DNA of 64,000 bases from contig NZ_JAHDIU010000007.1 of NCBI RefSeq assembly GCF_019891545.1, forward strand, positions 1-64,000, read 5' to 3'. Below the pieces are notes generated by a model. It saw only the letters and a program-made list of their open reading frames with translations, ran no database searches and was not told the DNA's origin. Origin of the DNA: Flavobacterium coralii (GTDB lineage Bacteria; Bacteroidota; Bacteroidia; Flavobacteriales; Flavobacteriaceae). A program made the position numbers and the translations under genes. Shown here piece by piece: positions 26,839 through 36,047 of this stretch (within the stretch, counting starts at the first letter, position 1; every line of letters begins with the position of its first letter).

Positions 26839-27858
26839 ATGATAGATAAGATTAAAGGGTATATAGCCGAAGCCGAAGCTTTCAGCACGCAGAGCAAAGA
26901 AGAACTGGAAGCATTCCGTATAAAATTCCTGGGTAAGAAAGGAATTGTAAATGATTTTCTTGCCGAATTTAAAAACGTGCCTAACGAGCAGAAGAAAGAA
27001 TTCGGGCAGGTAATCAACGGCCTTAAAAATGCGGCGCAGGACAAGGTAAAAGACCTTACCGAAGCCATGGAAAGCAAGGAAGAGGCTAAAGGCATTTATG
27101 GCGACCTTACGCGCCCCGGCGAGCCTTTTACTATTGGCTCCCGCCACCCTATCTCTATCGTTAAGAACCAAATTATAGACATTTTCTCTAACATAGGCTT
27201 TAACGTAAGTGAAGGCCCTGAAATTGAAGATGACTGGCATAACTTTACCGCGCTTAACCTGCCGGAATACCATCCGGCACGCGATATGCAGGACACCTTT
27301 TTTATACAAACCAACCCTGATGTGCTGCTGCGCACGCATACCTCATCGGTACAGGTACGCTATATGGAAAATAACAAGCCGCCCATCCGTACCATATCTC
27401 CGGGAAGGGTGTTCCGTAATGAGGCTATCTCATCGCGCTCACACTGTATCTTCCACCAGATTGAAGGACTGTATATAGATAAAGATGTTTCGTTTGCCGA
27501 CCTGAAGCAGACATTATTATATTTTACCAAAGAAATGTTCGGCAAGAGCAAGATACGCCTGCGCCCGAGTTATTTCCCCTTTACAGAACCAAGCGCCGAG
27601 GTAGATATTTACTGGGGGCTTAAAACTGAAACCGACTACCGCATTACAAAAGGTACCGGCTGGCTGGAAATTATGGGCTGCGGTATGGTTGACCCTAATG
27701 TTTTGAAGAACTGCGGCATAGACGATACCAAGTATAACGGTTTTGCATTTGGTATGGGCATAGAGCGTATTGCCATGCTGCTGTACCAGATAAGCGACAT
27801 CCGTATGTTTTATGAAAACGATGTGCGTTTCTTAGAACAGTTTAAGGCTACGATATAA
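26839..27858 (+). CDS. pheS: Phenylalanine--tRNA ligase alpha subunit
   Basis: 339 residues, the usual PheS length. The N-terminal coiled-coil (about 1-85) binds tRNA. The class II catalytic core shows motif 1 at [20 protein letters not shown], motif 2 at [20 protein letters not shown] and motif 3 at [15 protein letters not shown]. It forms an (alpha beta)2 enzyme with PheT, which is not adjacent, as is common in Flavobacteriaceae. It is monocistronic with its own promoter and terminator. Confidence 0.97.
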   Translation: MIDKIKGYIAEAEAFSTQSKEELEAFRIKFLGKKGIVNDFLAEFKNVPNEQKKEFGQVINGLKNAAQDKVKDLTEAMESKEEAKGIYGDLTRPGEPFTIGSRHPISIVKNQIIDIFSNIGFNVSEGPEIEDDWHNFTALNLPEYHPARDMQDTFFIQTNPDVLLRTHTSSVQVRYMENNKPPIRTISPGRVFRNEAISSRSHCIFHQIEGLYIDKDVSFADLKQTLLYFTKEMFGKSKIRLRPSYFPFTEPSAEVDIYWGLKTETDYRITKGTGWLEIMGCGMVDPNVLKNCGIDDTKYNGFAFGMGIERIAMLLYQISDIRMFYENDVRFLEQFKATI

Positions 27859-27865
27859 TTCAATA

Positions 27866-27889
27866 GGCTCGTTTTTACGAGCCTTTTTT
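27866..27889 (+). terminator. Terminator of pheS
   Basis: GGCTCG pairs with CGAGCC around TTTTTA and is followed by six Ts. It overlaps the stop codon region of the convergent lipoprotein gene. Confidence 0.85.
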
Positions 27890-28361
27890 ACTGAATCTTA
27901 CGAAGCTGGTACCGCGCTTGTGGCGCACCCTGCTCTTCATTGCCAAACTTATCCAGCTTTTTTAGCATGTTCTCCATTACCCTGAATTTAAGGTGGTCAC
28001 CCTCTGCATCAAGGGTAATAATTGTTCCTTCTTCATTCCATGTAAAGCTGCCTTTAATTTCTCTTGGTTCTTTTTCCTGCCCCAGTTGTTGCAGCCATAA
28101 AGCATAGGTATTGTCATTATGCAGTTCAATCACGTGCTTGTAACCATCGCATCCTTGCCAACAAGGTAGTACGCCGCTGTATTTACCGGGCCAGTCGAGG
28201 GCGTTTTCGCTGTTATGCATATTGGGCGCTTTATCGTTTTCCAGTCCGGATGCTTCTGCCGAAGGTGCAGGCTTGTTTTGCGCATCAGCGGCATTTTTGC
28301 CATCTTTGCAGGCTGTCAGCCCCAATAAGGCAAACAGGCATATTAATTGTAAATATTTCAT
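27888..28361 (-). CDS. NlpE N-terminal-like lipoprotein
   Basis: 157 residues. Lipoprotein signal with lipobox LLGLTAC (Cys18), then an Ala/Asp/Asn-rich linker. The C-terminal 105 residues match the NlpE_N (copper-resistance) pattern: DWPGKYSGVLPCWQGCDG, then VIELHNDNTYALW and GSFTWNEEGTIITLDAEG. In the E. coli-type domain the metal site is PC-x-x-C, but here the cysteines are spaced CWQGC (three residues between). The protein is an outer-membrane or periplasmic lipoprotein. A role in metal or envelope stress sensing is inferred from family. Its end overlaps the pheS terminator. Confidence 0.8.
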   Translation of the reverse strand: MKYLQLICLFALLGLTACKDGKNAADAQNKPAPSAEASGLENDKAPNMHNSENALDWPGKYSGVLPCWQGCDGYKHVIELHNDNTYALWLQQLGQEKEPREIKGSFTWNEEGTIITLDAEGDHLKFRVMENMLKKLDKFGNEEQGAPQARYQLRKIQ

Positions 28362-28417
28362 CTGTAAAGTGTTTATAGTAAAGGTAAAACCTAACCCGTA
28401 AAAAGTATATTAAAGAA

Positions 28418-28825
28418 ATGAAAAAAGATATTGTTATCCCGAAAGTAGAAAATGTATATGTAGCTGCGCTGCAGGAGTGGAATGACGATTTTATGGAAAA
28501 CACCTGGTATGCCTACCTGGTTAATGACAGCGATGAAAAACTGGAAACCGCCATTGTGGTAAGCAACGCGAGCGGGCTGATTAACGGCGAAGAACGCAAA
28601 ACAAGCACCATGCGCCACGCATTTACCGAAGTTCCTGCCAACACAGCCGTAAAGATTGAAATATTAGAGGAAAGCGTGCTGGAGCTTAACAACAACTTTA
28701 TGGTAACCTTTTTTAAAGGAAATACACTATATGATAAAAACTTCAGCTTTACTGCGGGCAGCATCAGTACAGATAACCTTACCGAAGTCCCTGTAATTTA
28801 CAAGGACGGCGTACTGGCTAAATAG
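28418..28825 (+). CDS. Conserved hypothetical protein (135 aa)
   Basis: 135 residues, no signal peptide, predicted mostly beta: VYVAALQEWNDDFMENTWYAYLVND, TAIVVSNASGLINGEERKTS, FTEVPANTAVKIEIL, NFMVTFFKGNTLYDKNFSF. The pattern looks like a single immunoglobulin-like cytosolic domain. It is divergent from the NlpE-like gene and stands alone before the GH92 gene. The function is unknown. Confidence 0.72.
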   Translation: MKKDIVIPKVENVYVAALQEWNDDFMENTWYAYLVNDSDEKLETAIVVSNASGLINGEERKTSTMRHAFTEVPANTAVKIEILEESVLELNNNFMVTFFKGNTLYDKNFSFTAGSISTDNLTEVPVIYKDGVLAK

Positions 28826-28939
28826 AACCAGATGAGAGGCAGTGGCCGCGCAAAGCGTGCTACTTTAAACAAGAAACAGCATCTAAATTCGTTATCTTAG
28901 TACACTGCAAACAACATGCTGAACATAACAATACATGCA

Positions 28940-31774
28940 ATGAAAAAACTGCTGTTGGCTATCGCACTGCTTACTGCCATAACTGCACCCGCTCAGGAAT
29001 ACCACAAATACGTTAACCCGTTTATCGGTACAGGTGGACACGGGCATACATTTCCCGGGGCTACAGTGCCACATGGGATGGTGCAGCTAAGCCCCGACAC
29101 ACGTATAGATGGCAGTTGGGACGGTTGCAGCGGCTATCATTATTCCGACAATATCATTTACGGGTTTTCGCATACCCACCTTAACGGCACAGGTGTATCA
29201 GACTATGGCGATATTATGCTGATGCCAACTATGGGCGAACCCAGCCTTGACAAAAAAGAGTATTCCTCAACCTTTTCTCATGACAATGAAACCGCGAGTG
29301 CGGGTTACTATAGCGTACTGCTTGATGATGATGCTATAAAAGCAGCGTTTACCGCAACACAGCGCGTTGGGCTTCACCAATATACCTTCAGCAAAAAAGG
29401 GCAGGCCAATATAGTACTCGACCTTAACCACCGCGACCACCTGCTGATGGGTGAAGTCCGCATCATTGATGCTAAAACCATTGAGGTACTTCGCCAAAGC
29501 GAGGCATGGGCGCGAAACCAGTATGTATATGCGCGAATAGAGTTCAGCAAGCCTATGAAGGTTACTGCCGTAAACAACAATGCTTTTGCCCCTGCCAAAA
29601 CTACCGATACTTTTTTTGCCGGTTCGTTGCTCGCGCTAAGTTTTAGTACCGAGGTTAAAAAAGGTGAGAAGCTGCTTGTAAAAGTAGCGCTATCGCCCAC
29701 AGGTTATGAGGGTGCAGCAAAGAATATGAAAGCCGAATTGCCAAAATGGAACTTTAAAAAAACCAAAAAAGCTGCCGAGAAACTTTGGAATGAAGAGCTT
29801 TCTAAAATAGAAGTGACCTCATCGGATAAAGATAAACTCGCCATCTTTTATACCGCGCTGTACCACACCATGATGCAGCCTAACATTGCTATGGACGTTG
29901 ATGGTATGTACCGCGGACGCGATAATGAAATACACAAAGCCGAAGGTTTTGATTATTATACCGTATTCTCTCTGTGGGATACTTTTCGTGCCGCGCATCC
30001 GCTTTACACGCTTATAGATAAAAAGCGTACTGCCGATTATATTAATACTTTTATTAAGCAATATGAGCAGGGCGGCAGGCTGCCGGTTTGGGAACTGGCC
30101 AGCAATGAAACCGACTGCATGATTGGCTATCACTCTGTTTCTGTAATAGCCGATGCTATGGCAAAAGGCATTAAAGGGTTTGACTACCAAAAAGCGTATG
30201 AGGCGGCAAGGCACAGCGCCATGCAGGAGCATTTCGGGCTTAATGCCTATAAATACCAGGGTTTCATTAGTATTGACGATGAGCATGAAAGCGTATCTAA
30301 GACCCTTGAATATGCCTATGACGACTGGTGCATCGCGCAAATGGCGCAGATGTTGGGAGAAAATGATGATTACCTATTCTTTATGAAACGCTCTCAGTAC
30401 TGGAAGAATATATTTGACCCCGAAGTTAAGCACATGCGCCCTAAAAAGAACGGCGGTTGGGACACACCGTTTGACCCTCGCGAAGTAAACAATAACTTTA
30501 CTGAAGGCAATAGTTGGCAATACAGTTTTTTTGTGCCGCAGGATATAGAAGGAATGATTGAAGCCTATGGCGGTGCTGACGCCTTTGAAGCCAAGCTTGA
30601 CGAAATGTTTAACGCTCCCAGCCAAACCACAGGACGCGAGCAGGCAGATGTTACAGGCCTTATAGGGCAGTATGCACACGGCAACGAGCCGAGCCACCAC
30701 ATGGCATACCTGTACTACTATGTAGATAAACCTGACAAAACAAAAGAGAAAGTACATTACATACTTGATAACTTTTATAAAAATTCGCCCGACGGGCTTA
30801 TTGGTAATGAAGACTGCGGGCAGATGAGCGCGTGGTATGTGTTGAGCAGTATGGGGATTTATCCCGTTACGCCCGGTAAGAAGATCTGGACGCCTGTACA
30901 ACCCTATTTTGAAAACACTGTTATCCATTTAGAAGATGGTACCACCAAAACTACAGGAAAAGTAATGCCTGTTGATAACTTGCGTTTCTTAAATTACACA
31001 GAAGAAGAGTACCGAGGCAGGCCGACATCGGTAATAGATTCATCAGCAACAGATATTGTTCCTGTGCCTGTAGTGCTTGCAGGTGGAAAAGCTTTTAAAG
31101 GCAGTATGCAGGTTGAAATGAAAGCTCCTTTTGGTGCTGACAAAATGTATTACATCATCAATACAGAAAGTAATGAACATGAAAGCCGTACCTTCGAAGA
31201 ATATACCGGGCCATTTGAGGTAACCGAAAGCTGCCAGATTCGCGCATATGCAGAGAAAGGCAGGACTATAAGCCATGTGGTAACGGCAAACTTTGTTAAG
31301 AAGCCAAATGACTACACCGTGAGGCTACTGTCTGAATACAACCGTCAATACCATGCAGGCGGGGCTGATGGGCTTACAGACGGTATTTATGGCGACGGTA
31401 ACTGGCGCAAGGGCGACTGGCAGGGCTACCAGGGGCAGGACTTTGAAGCGGTAATAGACCTTCAAAAACAAATGCCTGTAAGCAGTATAGCTGCCAACTT
31501 TTTACAGGACAGCCGTTCCTGGATACTTATGCCTGTAAAAGTGGAGTATTATACCAGTGATAATAACAAAGATTTTAAGCTTATTGGCAGTGTTGATAAT
31601 ACCATTCCGGCAGACGACTATAACACGCAAATAGAAAACTTCAGCATTACTGCCGATGGTATAAAAGCCCGCTACATAAAAATTAAAGCCTACAATTATG
31701 GCACGCTTCCTGACTGGCACCAAGGACATGGCGGTGAATCTTTTATCTTTATTGATGAAATTACCGTAGAATAA
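28940..31774 (+). CDS. GH92 family glycoside hydrolase (exo-alpha-mannosidase-type), secreted
   Basis: 944 residues from the chosen ATG (an in-frame ATG at 28916 would precede the signal peptide MKKLLLAIALLTAITAPAQ). GH92 signatures: NPFIGTGGHGHTFPGATVPH, GFSHTHLNGTGVSDYGDI, then PLYTLI, IGYHSVSVIADAM and LIGNEDCGQMSAWYVLSSMG near 670. GH92 enzymes are calcium-dependent exo-alpha-mannosidases acting on N-glycans or yeast mannan. After the catalytic part there is a chitobiase-like beta domain (about 720-790) and a C-terminal discoidin/F5-8C-like domain (about 800-944). No SusC/D pair is adjacent, so this is not a full polysaccharide utilisation locus. No T9SS sorting domain is visible, so it is probably periplasmic. 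Confidence 0.93.
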   Translation: MKKLLLAIALLTAITAPAQEYHKYVNPFIGTGGHGHTFPGATVPHGMVQLSPDTRIDGSWDGCSGYHYSDNIIYGFSHTHLNGTGVSDYGDIMLMPTMGEPSLDKKEYSSTFSHDNETASAGYYSVLLDDDAIKAAFTATQRVGLHQYTFSKKGQANIVLDLNHRDHLLMGEVRIIDAKTIEVLRQSEAWARNQYVYARIEFSKPMKVTAVNNNAFAPAKTTDTFFAGSLLALSFSTEVKKGEKLLVKVALSPTGYEGAAKNMKAELPKWNFKKTKKAAEKLWNEELSKIEVTSSDKDKLAIFYTALYHTMMQPNIAMDVDGMYRGRDNEIHKAEGFDYYTVFSLWDTFRAAHPLYTLIDKKRTADYINTFIKQYEQGGRLPVWELASNETDCMIGYHSVSVIADAMAKGIKGFDYQKAYEAARHSAMQEHFGLNAYKYQGFISIDDEHESVSKTLEYAYDDWCIAQMAQMLGENDDYLFFMKRSQYWKNIFDPEVKHMRPKKNGGWDTPFDPREVNNNFTEGNSWQYSFFVPQDIEGMIEAYGGADAFEAKLDEMFNAPSQTTGREQADVTGLIGQYAHGNEPSHHMAYLYYYVDKPDKTKEKVHYILDNFYKNSPDGLIGNEDCGQMSAWYVLSSMGIYPVTPGKKIWTPVQPYFENTVIHLEDGTTKTTGKVMPVDNLRFLNYTEEEYRGRPTSVIDSSATDIVPVPVVLAGGKAFKGSMQVEMKAPFGADKMYYIINTESNEHESRTFEEYTGPFEVTESCQIRAYAEKGRTISHVVTANFVKKPNDYTVRLLSEYNRQYHAGGADGLTDGIYGDGNWRKGDWQGYQGQDFEAVIDLQKQMPVSSIAANFLQDSRSWILMPVKVEYYTSDNNKDFKLIGSVDNTIPADDYNTQIENFSITADGIKARYIKIKAYNYGTLPDWHQGHGGESFIFIDEITVE

Positions 31775-31810
31775 CACAAAAGCCTGCTAATGATTAGCAG
31801 GCTTTTGTGT
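31774..31810. terminator. Bidirectional terminator between GH92 and CoA-transferase genes
   Basis: ACACAAAAGCCTGCTAA pairs perfectly with TTAGCAGGCTTTTGTGT around a 3-nt TGA loop, giving a 17-bp stem. A/T tracts on both sides allow use by both convergent genes. Confidence 0.85.
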
Positions 31811-31825
31811 ATATATAATGGTGCA

Positions 31826-32485
31826 CTAATCTATAACCATTTCAGGGATATCGCCTTCTATAATAAGGTTTCCTTCGGTAGCCTTTTTTATATCTTCTAC
31901 AGTTACACCAGGTGCACGCTCCAACAATTTAAAGCCTTCCGGTACAATTTCAAGTACCGCAAGCTCTGTTACTACTTTTTTTACGCAGCCAACACCTGTA
32001 AGCGGCAGTGTGCAGCGCTTCAGCAGCTTGCTTTCGCCTGCTTTGTTAACGTGCATCATTGCCACAATGATATTCTCGGCAGAAGCAACTAAATCCATAG
32101 CGCCACCCATACCTTTTACCATTTTACCCGGAATTTTCCAGTTGGCAATATCACCATTCTCTGCTACTTCCATAGCGCCAAGTATGGTAAGGTCAACCTT
32201 TTGGGCACGTATCATACCGAAGCTAAGCGCCGAATCAAAGAATGACGCGCCGGGCAATGTGGTAATGGTTTGCTTACCTGCGTTGATTATGTCGGCATCC
32301 TCCTCGCCTTCAAAAGGAAACGGACCCATGCCCAGAACACCATTCTCACTCTGGAATTCAACTGAAATATCGTCGCGTACATAATTTGCCACAAGGGTAG
32401 GAATACCAATCCCAAGGTTTACATAGTAACCGTCTTTTACTTCTTTTGCTATACGTTTTGCTATTTGCTCTTTTCCTATTGCCAT
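31826..32485 (-). CDS. scoB: 3-oxoacid CoA-transferase subunit B
   Basis: 219 residues. Family I CoA-transferase beta subunit, with the catalytic glutamate in SENGVLGMGPFP (E in QSENG). Other features are the glycine-rich NLGIGIPTLVANYV and the conserved KGMGGAMDLVASAENIIVAM. With subunit A it moves CoA between succinyl-CoA (or acetyl-CoA) and 3-oxoacids such as acetoacetate. The start ATG lies 1 bp after the stop of scoA, so the two are translationally coupled. Confidence 0.93.
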   Translation of the reverse strand: MAIGKEQIAKRIAKEVKDGYYVNLGIGIPTLVANYVRDDISVEFQSENGVLGMGPFPFEGEEDADIINAGKQTITTLPGASFFDSALSFGMIRAQKVDLTILGAMEVAENGDIANWKIPGKMVKGMGGAMDLVASAENIIVAMMHVNKAGESKLLKRCTLPLTGVGCVKKVVTELAVLEIVPEGFKLLERAPGVTVEDIKKATEGNLIIEGDIPEMVID

Positions 32486-32486
32486 A

Positions 32487-33188
32487 CTAGTTGCGTTGTC
32501 TGGTTGTACGTTGTTCTATCCTTTTTTCATACTTTTCGCCTTTAAAAATACGCTGCACAAAAATGCCGGGTATGTGTATCTGGTTAGGGTCAAGCTCACC
32601 TGCCGGGACTAATTCTTCCACTTCGGCAATGGTGATTTTTGCAGCACCCGCCATACATGCATTAAAGTTACGCGCAGTACCCTTAAATATAAGGTTTCCT
32701 GCCTCGTCGCCCTTCCATGCCTTAACTATGGCAAAATCGGCTTTATAAGCTTCTTCCAGTATGTGCATCTTGCCGTTCCATTCGCGCGATTCTTTTCCTT
32801 CGGCTACTTCGGTACCATAACCTGCAGGGGTATAAAATGCGGGTATCCCAGCCTGTGCGGCGCGGCATTTTTCCGCAAGAGTTCCCTGTGGCGTAAGTTC
32901 CACTTCAAGCTCGCCGCTTAGCATCTGCCTTTCAAATTCGGCATTCTCGCCTACGTATGATGATATCATTTTTTTGATTTGCTTTTTTTGTAAAAGCAAC
33001 CCAAGCCCAAAATCGTCAACTCCTGCATTGTTAGATATACAGGTAAGGTTAGTTACATTCTTCCTAACCAGTTCGGCTATGCTGTTTTCGGGAATACCGC
33101 AAAGCCCGAAACCGCCAAGCATAATGGTCATACCATCTTCTATACCTTTAAGCGCATCTTCAACGTTTTGTATTTTTTTATTAATCAT
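32487..33188 (-). CDS. scoA: 3-oxoacid CoA-transferase subunit A
   Basis: 233 residues from the ATG at 33188. The ORF start at 33251 would add 21 basic and hydrophobic residues overlapping the upstream terminator and is rejected. Family signatures are [19 protein letters not shown] (near 20-38) and the CoA-binding loop [14 protein letters not shown], then [24 protein letters not shown]. It forms the alpha2beta2 enzyme with ScoB and serves ketone-body or short-chain acid activation. Confidence 0.93.
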   Translation of the reverse strand: MINKKIQNVEDALKGIEDGMTIMLGGFGLCGIPENSIAELVRKNVTNLTCISNNAGVDDFGLGLLLQKKQIKKMISSYVGENAEFERQMLSGELEVELTPQGTLAEKCRAAQAGIPAFYTPAGYGTEVAEGKESREWNGKMHILEEAYKADFAIVKAWKGDEAGNLIFKGTARNFNACMAGAAKITIAEVEELVPAGELDPNQIHIPGIFVQRIFKGEKYEKRIEQRTTRQRN

Positions 33189-33221
33189 ACAATTAATTTT
33201 AATTTTAGCGTATAAATATAT

Positions 33222-33248
33222 AAAAAAACGCCTTCTTTTGAAGGCGTT
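33222..33248 (-). terminator. Terminator of the PBP1A operon
   Basis: AACGCCTTC pairs with GAAGGCGTT around a four-base loop and is followed on the minus strand by seven Ts. It begins 6 bp after the PBP gene's stop codon. Confidence 0.88.
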
Positions 33249-33253
33249 CACTA

Positions 33254-35554
33254 TTAAAAGTTAAATTCATCTATTTCGAGTTCCACATCGGTGGTATCTT
33301 TCACGGCAGGCTTCCAGCAATCTACTTTAATAGAAAGATTATCAGGCCGCTCAAACGGTTTTTGAGACACATTCAGGTTGTCGTCCGCATAGCACTTTTT
33401 CATGAAGATACCCCATATCGGCAATGCCATGGTAGCGCCCTGCCCGTAGGTAAGGCTCTTAAAGTGTGCCGAACGGTCTTCGTTACCTACCCACACACCT
33501 GTTGCCAGGTTAGGCACCATACCCATAAACCAGCCGTCGCTTTGGTTTTGTGTTGTTCCTGTTTTACCGGCTATAGGGTTAGTAAGGGCATACGGATAAC
33601 CCGTCATACGGTGATAGCCTGTACCACCGGCACCGCCCCATCTCAGCCTTCCGCCCGAACCTGTCTCGGTTACGCCTTCCAGTAGTTTAATCACAGCATA
33701 AGCCACATCTTTGCTCATTACCTCGCGTGTAACAGGAGCATTACGGAAAAGCTCTACTCCATTCTTATCTTCTATGCGTGTAATAACCATAGGCTTAATA
33801 TACATTCCCTTATTGGCAAAGGTACTGTAGGCCGCCACCATTTCCCTTACGGTAATTTCGGCAGCGCCAAGCGCAATTGCAGGCTGCTCCGGTATGTTGG
33901 ATGTTATACCCAGTTTCTTGGTAAGGTCAACCACTGCTTTAGGCCCAACCTGGTCTATAAGCTTGGCAGAAACGGTATTTATAGAATGTGCCAGTGCATA
34001 TTTTAGCGTAACCGGGCCTTCAAACTTCCCGTTCGAGTTTTGCGGGTGCCAGTCGGCATCAATACCATACTTACCTTTAGGCATACTGAATGGTGAATCT
34101 ATAATAGTATCACAAGGTGTATAGTGCAACTGCTCTATAGCGGTGGCATATACAAAAGGCTTAAAGGTAGAGCCTACCTGCCTTGCACCCTGCTCTACGT
34201 GGTCGTACTTAAAATGTTTGTGGTCTATACCGCCCACCCATGCCTTAACCTGTCCGGTTTCAGGATCCATACTCATAAGCCCCGCCTGAAGGAAGTGCTT
34301 GTAATAGCGTATAGAGTCTAATGGGGTCATTATAGTATCGCGTTCGCCTTTCCAGCTAAACACACGCATTTCTGTTTTTTTGTTGAATGATGCACGTATC
34401 TCGTCCTCACTCTTACCCGCTTCGCTCATTATTCTCCAGCGTTCGCTGTTTTTCATGGCACGGTCGAGTATCCGCTTGGTTTCATCTTCAGATATCCTTA
34501 CAAATGGTGCGTTTTCATTTTTCTTCTGGCCTATGAAAAATTCTTCCTGAAGGTTTGCGAGGTGATCTTGTACCGCTTCTTCGGCATATTTTTGCATGCG
34601 CGAATCTAACGTAACATATATTTTAAGGCCGTCACGGTATATATCATATTCGCTTCCGTCTTCTTTAGGGTGTTCCTTAACCCATTTTTTCATGAAGTCG
34701 CGCAGGTATTCCCTAAAATAAGTAGCTATTCCTTCGTTATGGTTTTCAGGGTTAAAATCGAGCTTAATAGATTCTGTAACAAGTTTATTTTTTATTTCTG
34801 GTTTTAAAAACCCGTTCTTAACCATTTGTCCTAAGACAACATTACGCCTTGCAAAAGAAGCCTGCTCGTGCGATTGCGGATTTAATTGTGAAGGATTTTT
34901 AAGCATTCCTACAATAACAGCTGACTCTTCTACACTAAGATCTTTCGGCTCTTTACCAAAATAGGTTTTAGCTGCAGAGCGTATTCCTACTGCACTATGA
35001 ACAAAATCTACCGTATTAAGATACATGGCAATGATTTCCTGCTTAGTATATTGCCTTTCCAGCCTTACCGCTATAACCCATTCTTTGCCTTTTTGTATAA
35101 CACGCTCTAAAATATTCCTAGAACCTTCACCATGAAAAAGGTTTTTTGCAAGCTGTTGGGTAATGGTACTGGCACCACCGCTGCCACCAAGTGTAAACAC
35201 CGCTCTTAGCGTACCGCGGGCATCAATACCACTATGGTCGTAAAAACGTTCATCTTCGGTTGCTACCAGTGCCTGCACAAGGTGCTGTGGCAAATCGGCA
35301 TACTTAACCGGAGTACGGTTTTCAAGGTAAAATTTACCGATGGTAACCCCGTCAGAAGAAATAATCTCTGTTGCCACATTACTGTCGGGATTTTCCAACT
35401 GGTCAAACGTTGGCATATGCCCCAGGGCACCCCATGACGCCAGAAGGAAAAAAAGTATTACCGATAAAAAGCCGACAATGAATATTGTCCAGAACATTTT
35501 TATGTATTTAAAAAATGTATTGCCGGCAGTATTATTTGATTTATTTGTTGCCAT
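33254..35554 (-). CDS. mrcA: Penicillin-binding protein 1A (bifunctional transglycosylase/transpeptidase)
   Basis: 766 residues. N-terminal membrane anchor at about 17-40. The GT51 glycosyltransferase domain has the catalytic glutamate E100 in [14 protein letters not shown], then [17 protein letters not shown] and [14 protein letters not shown]. The transpeptidase domain has SxxK at GSTFKPF (near 462), SxN at SINT and KTG at GKTGTTQ (near 664). It polymerises and cross-links peptidoglycan on the periplasmic face. It lies directly after gldH (4-bp gap) and both follow the PSP1 gene, a single minus-strand operon. All active-site motifs are intact. Confidence 0.96.
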   Translation of the reverse strand: MATNKSNNTAGNTFFKYIKMFWTIFIVGFLSVILFFLLASWGALGHMPTFDQLENPDSNVATEIISSDGVTIGKFYLENRTPVKYADLPQHLVQALVATEDERFYDHSGIDARGTLRAVFTLGGSGGASTITQQLAKNLFHGEGSRNILERVIQKGKEWVIAVRLERQYTKQEIIAMYLNTVDFVHSAVGIRSAAKTYFGKEPKDLSVEESAVIVGMLKNPSQLNPQSHEQASFARRNVVLGQMVKNGFLKPEIKNKLVTESIKLDFNPENHNEGIATYFREYLRDFMKKWVKEHPKEDGSEYDIYRDGLKIYVTLDSRMQKYAEEAVQDHLANLQEEFFIGQKKNENAPFVRISEDETKRILDRAMKNSERWRIMSEAGKSEDEIRASFNKKTEMRVFSWKGERDTIMTPLDSIRYYKHFLQAGLMSMDPETGQVKAWVGGIDHKHFKYDHVEQGARQVGSTFKPFVYATAIEQLHYTPCDTIIDSPFSMPKGKYGIDADWHPQNSNGKFEGPVTLKYALAHSINTVSAKLIDQVGPKAVVDLTKKLGITSNIPEQPAIALGAAEITVREMVAAYSTFANKGMYIKPMVITRIEDKNGVELFRNAPVTREVMSKDVAYAVIKLLEGVTETGSGGRLRWGGAGGTGYHRMTGYPYALTNPIAGKTGTTQNQSDGWFMGMVPNLATGVWVGNEDRSAHFKSLTYGQGATMALPIWGIFMKKCYADDNLNVSQKPFERPDNLSIKVDCWKPAVKDTTDVELEIDEFNF

Positions 35555-35558
35555 TGTA

Positions 35559-36047
35559 TTATTCTGTAGTCTCTATGCGAAATCCAACTTCCATAACTCC
35601 TTCAAGCTCCTGTACGCCCGGTACCTGGCCTGCTTCTCTTACCGCCTGCTGTATGTTTACCTTATACTTGCCCGGCGTGGGGAAACGCTGCTTTTCTTTA
35701 TACCAGAGCTTGCTTTCTTTAATATCCGTCATTCCCTCTCCCAAAAGTGTGCCATCGGCTTCAGCCATCTGGTACTCCAGTGTGTCAACTTGGGTAACAT
35801 CCGTTCCCGGCTCCTGCATTTCTACAATAAGGTACAGGTTACTGAACGGGTAATCATTATTATTCCTGATGTTGATAAACATGTTATACAGCTTTACGGT
35901 ATCCTGCTGCTCAAACTCAAAAGATACTATGCTGTCTTTATTCCAGGTTCCGTCAAACTCCTTATATTCATCAAATACGCGCTTTTTATCACACGAGCAA
36001 AACAGCAGTAAAGCCGCAAATAAAAAAATGCTATGCCTTATTTTCAT
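35559..36047 (-). CDS. gldH: Gliding motility lipoprotein GldH
   Basis: 162 residues. Signal peptide with lipobox ending LLFCSC (Cys19), then CDKKRVFDEYKEFDGTW and a beta-rich domain (FINIRNNNDYPFSNLYLIVEMQEP, VDTLEYQMAEADG, GKYKVNIQQAVRE) characteristic of GldH. In Flavobacterium johnsoniae GldH is one of the lipoproteins required for gliding. Its start overlaps the end of the PSP1 gene by 17 bp and it is followed after 4 bp by PBP1A, a gene order typical for this family of bacteria. Confidence 0.93.
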   Translation of the reverse strand: MKIRHSIFLFAALLLFCSCDKKRVFDEYKEFDGTWNKDSIVSFEFEQQDTVKLYNMFINIRNNNDYPFSNLYLIVEMQEPGTDVTQVDTLEYQMAEADGTLLGEGMTDIKESKLWYKEKQRFPTPGKYKVNIQQAVREAGQVPGVQELEGVMEVGFRIETTE

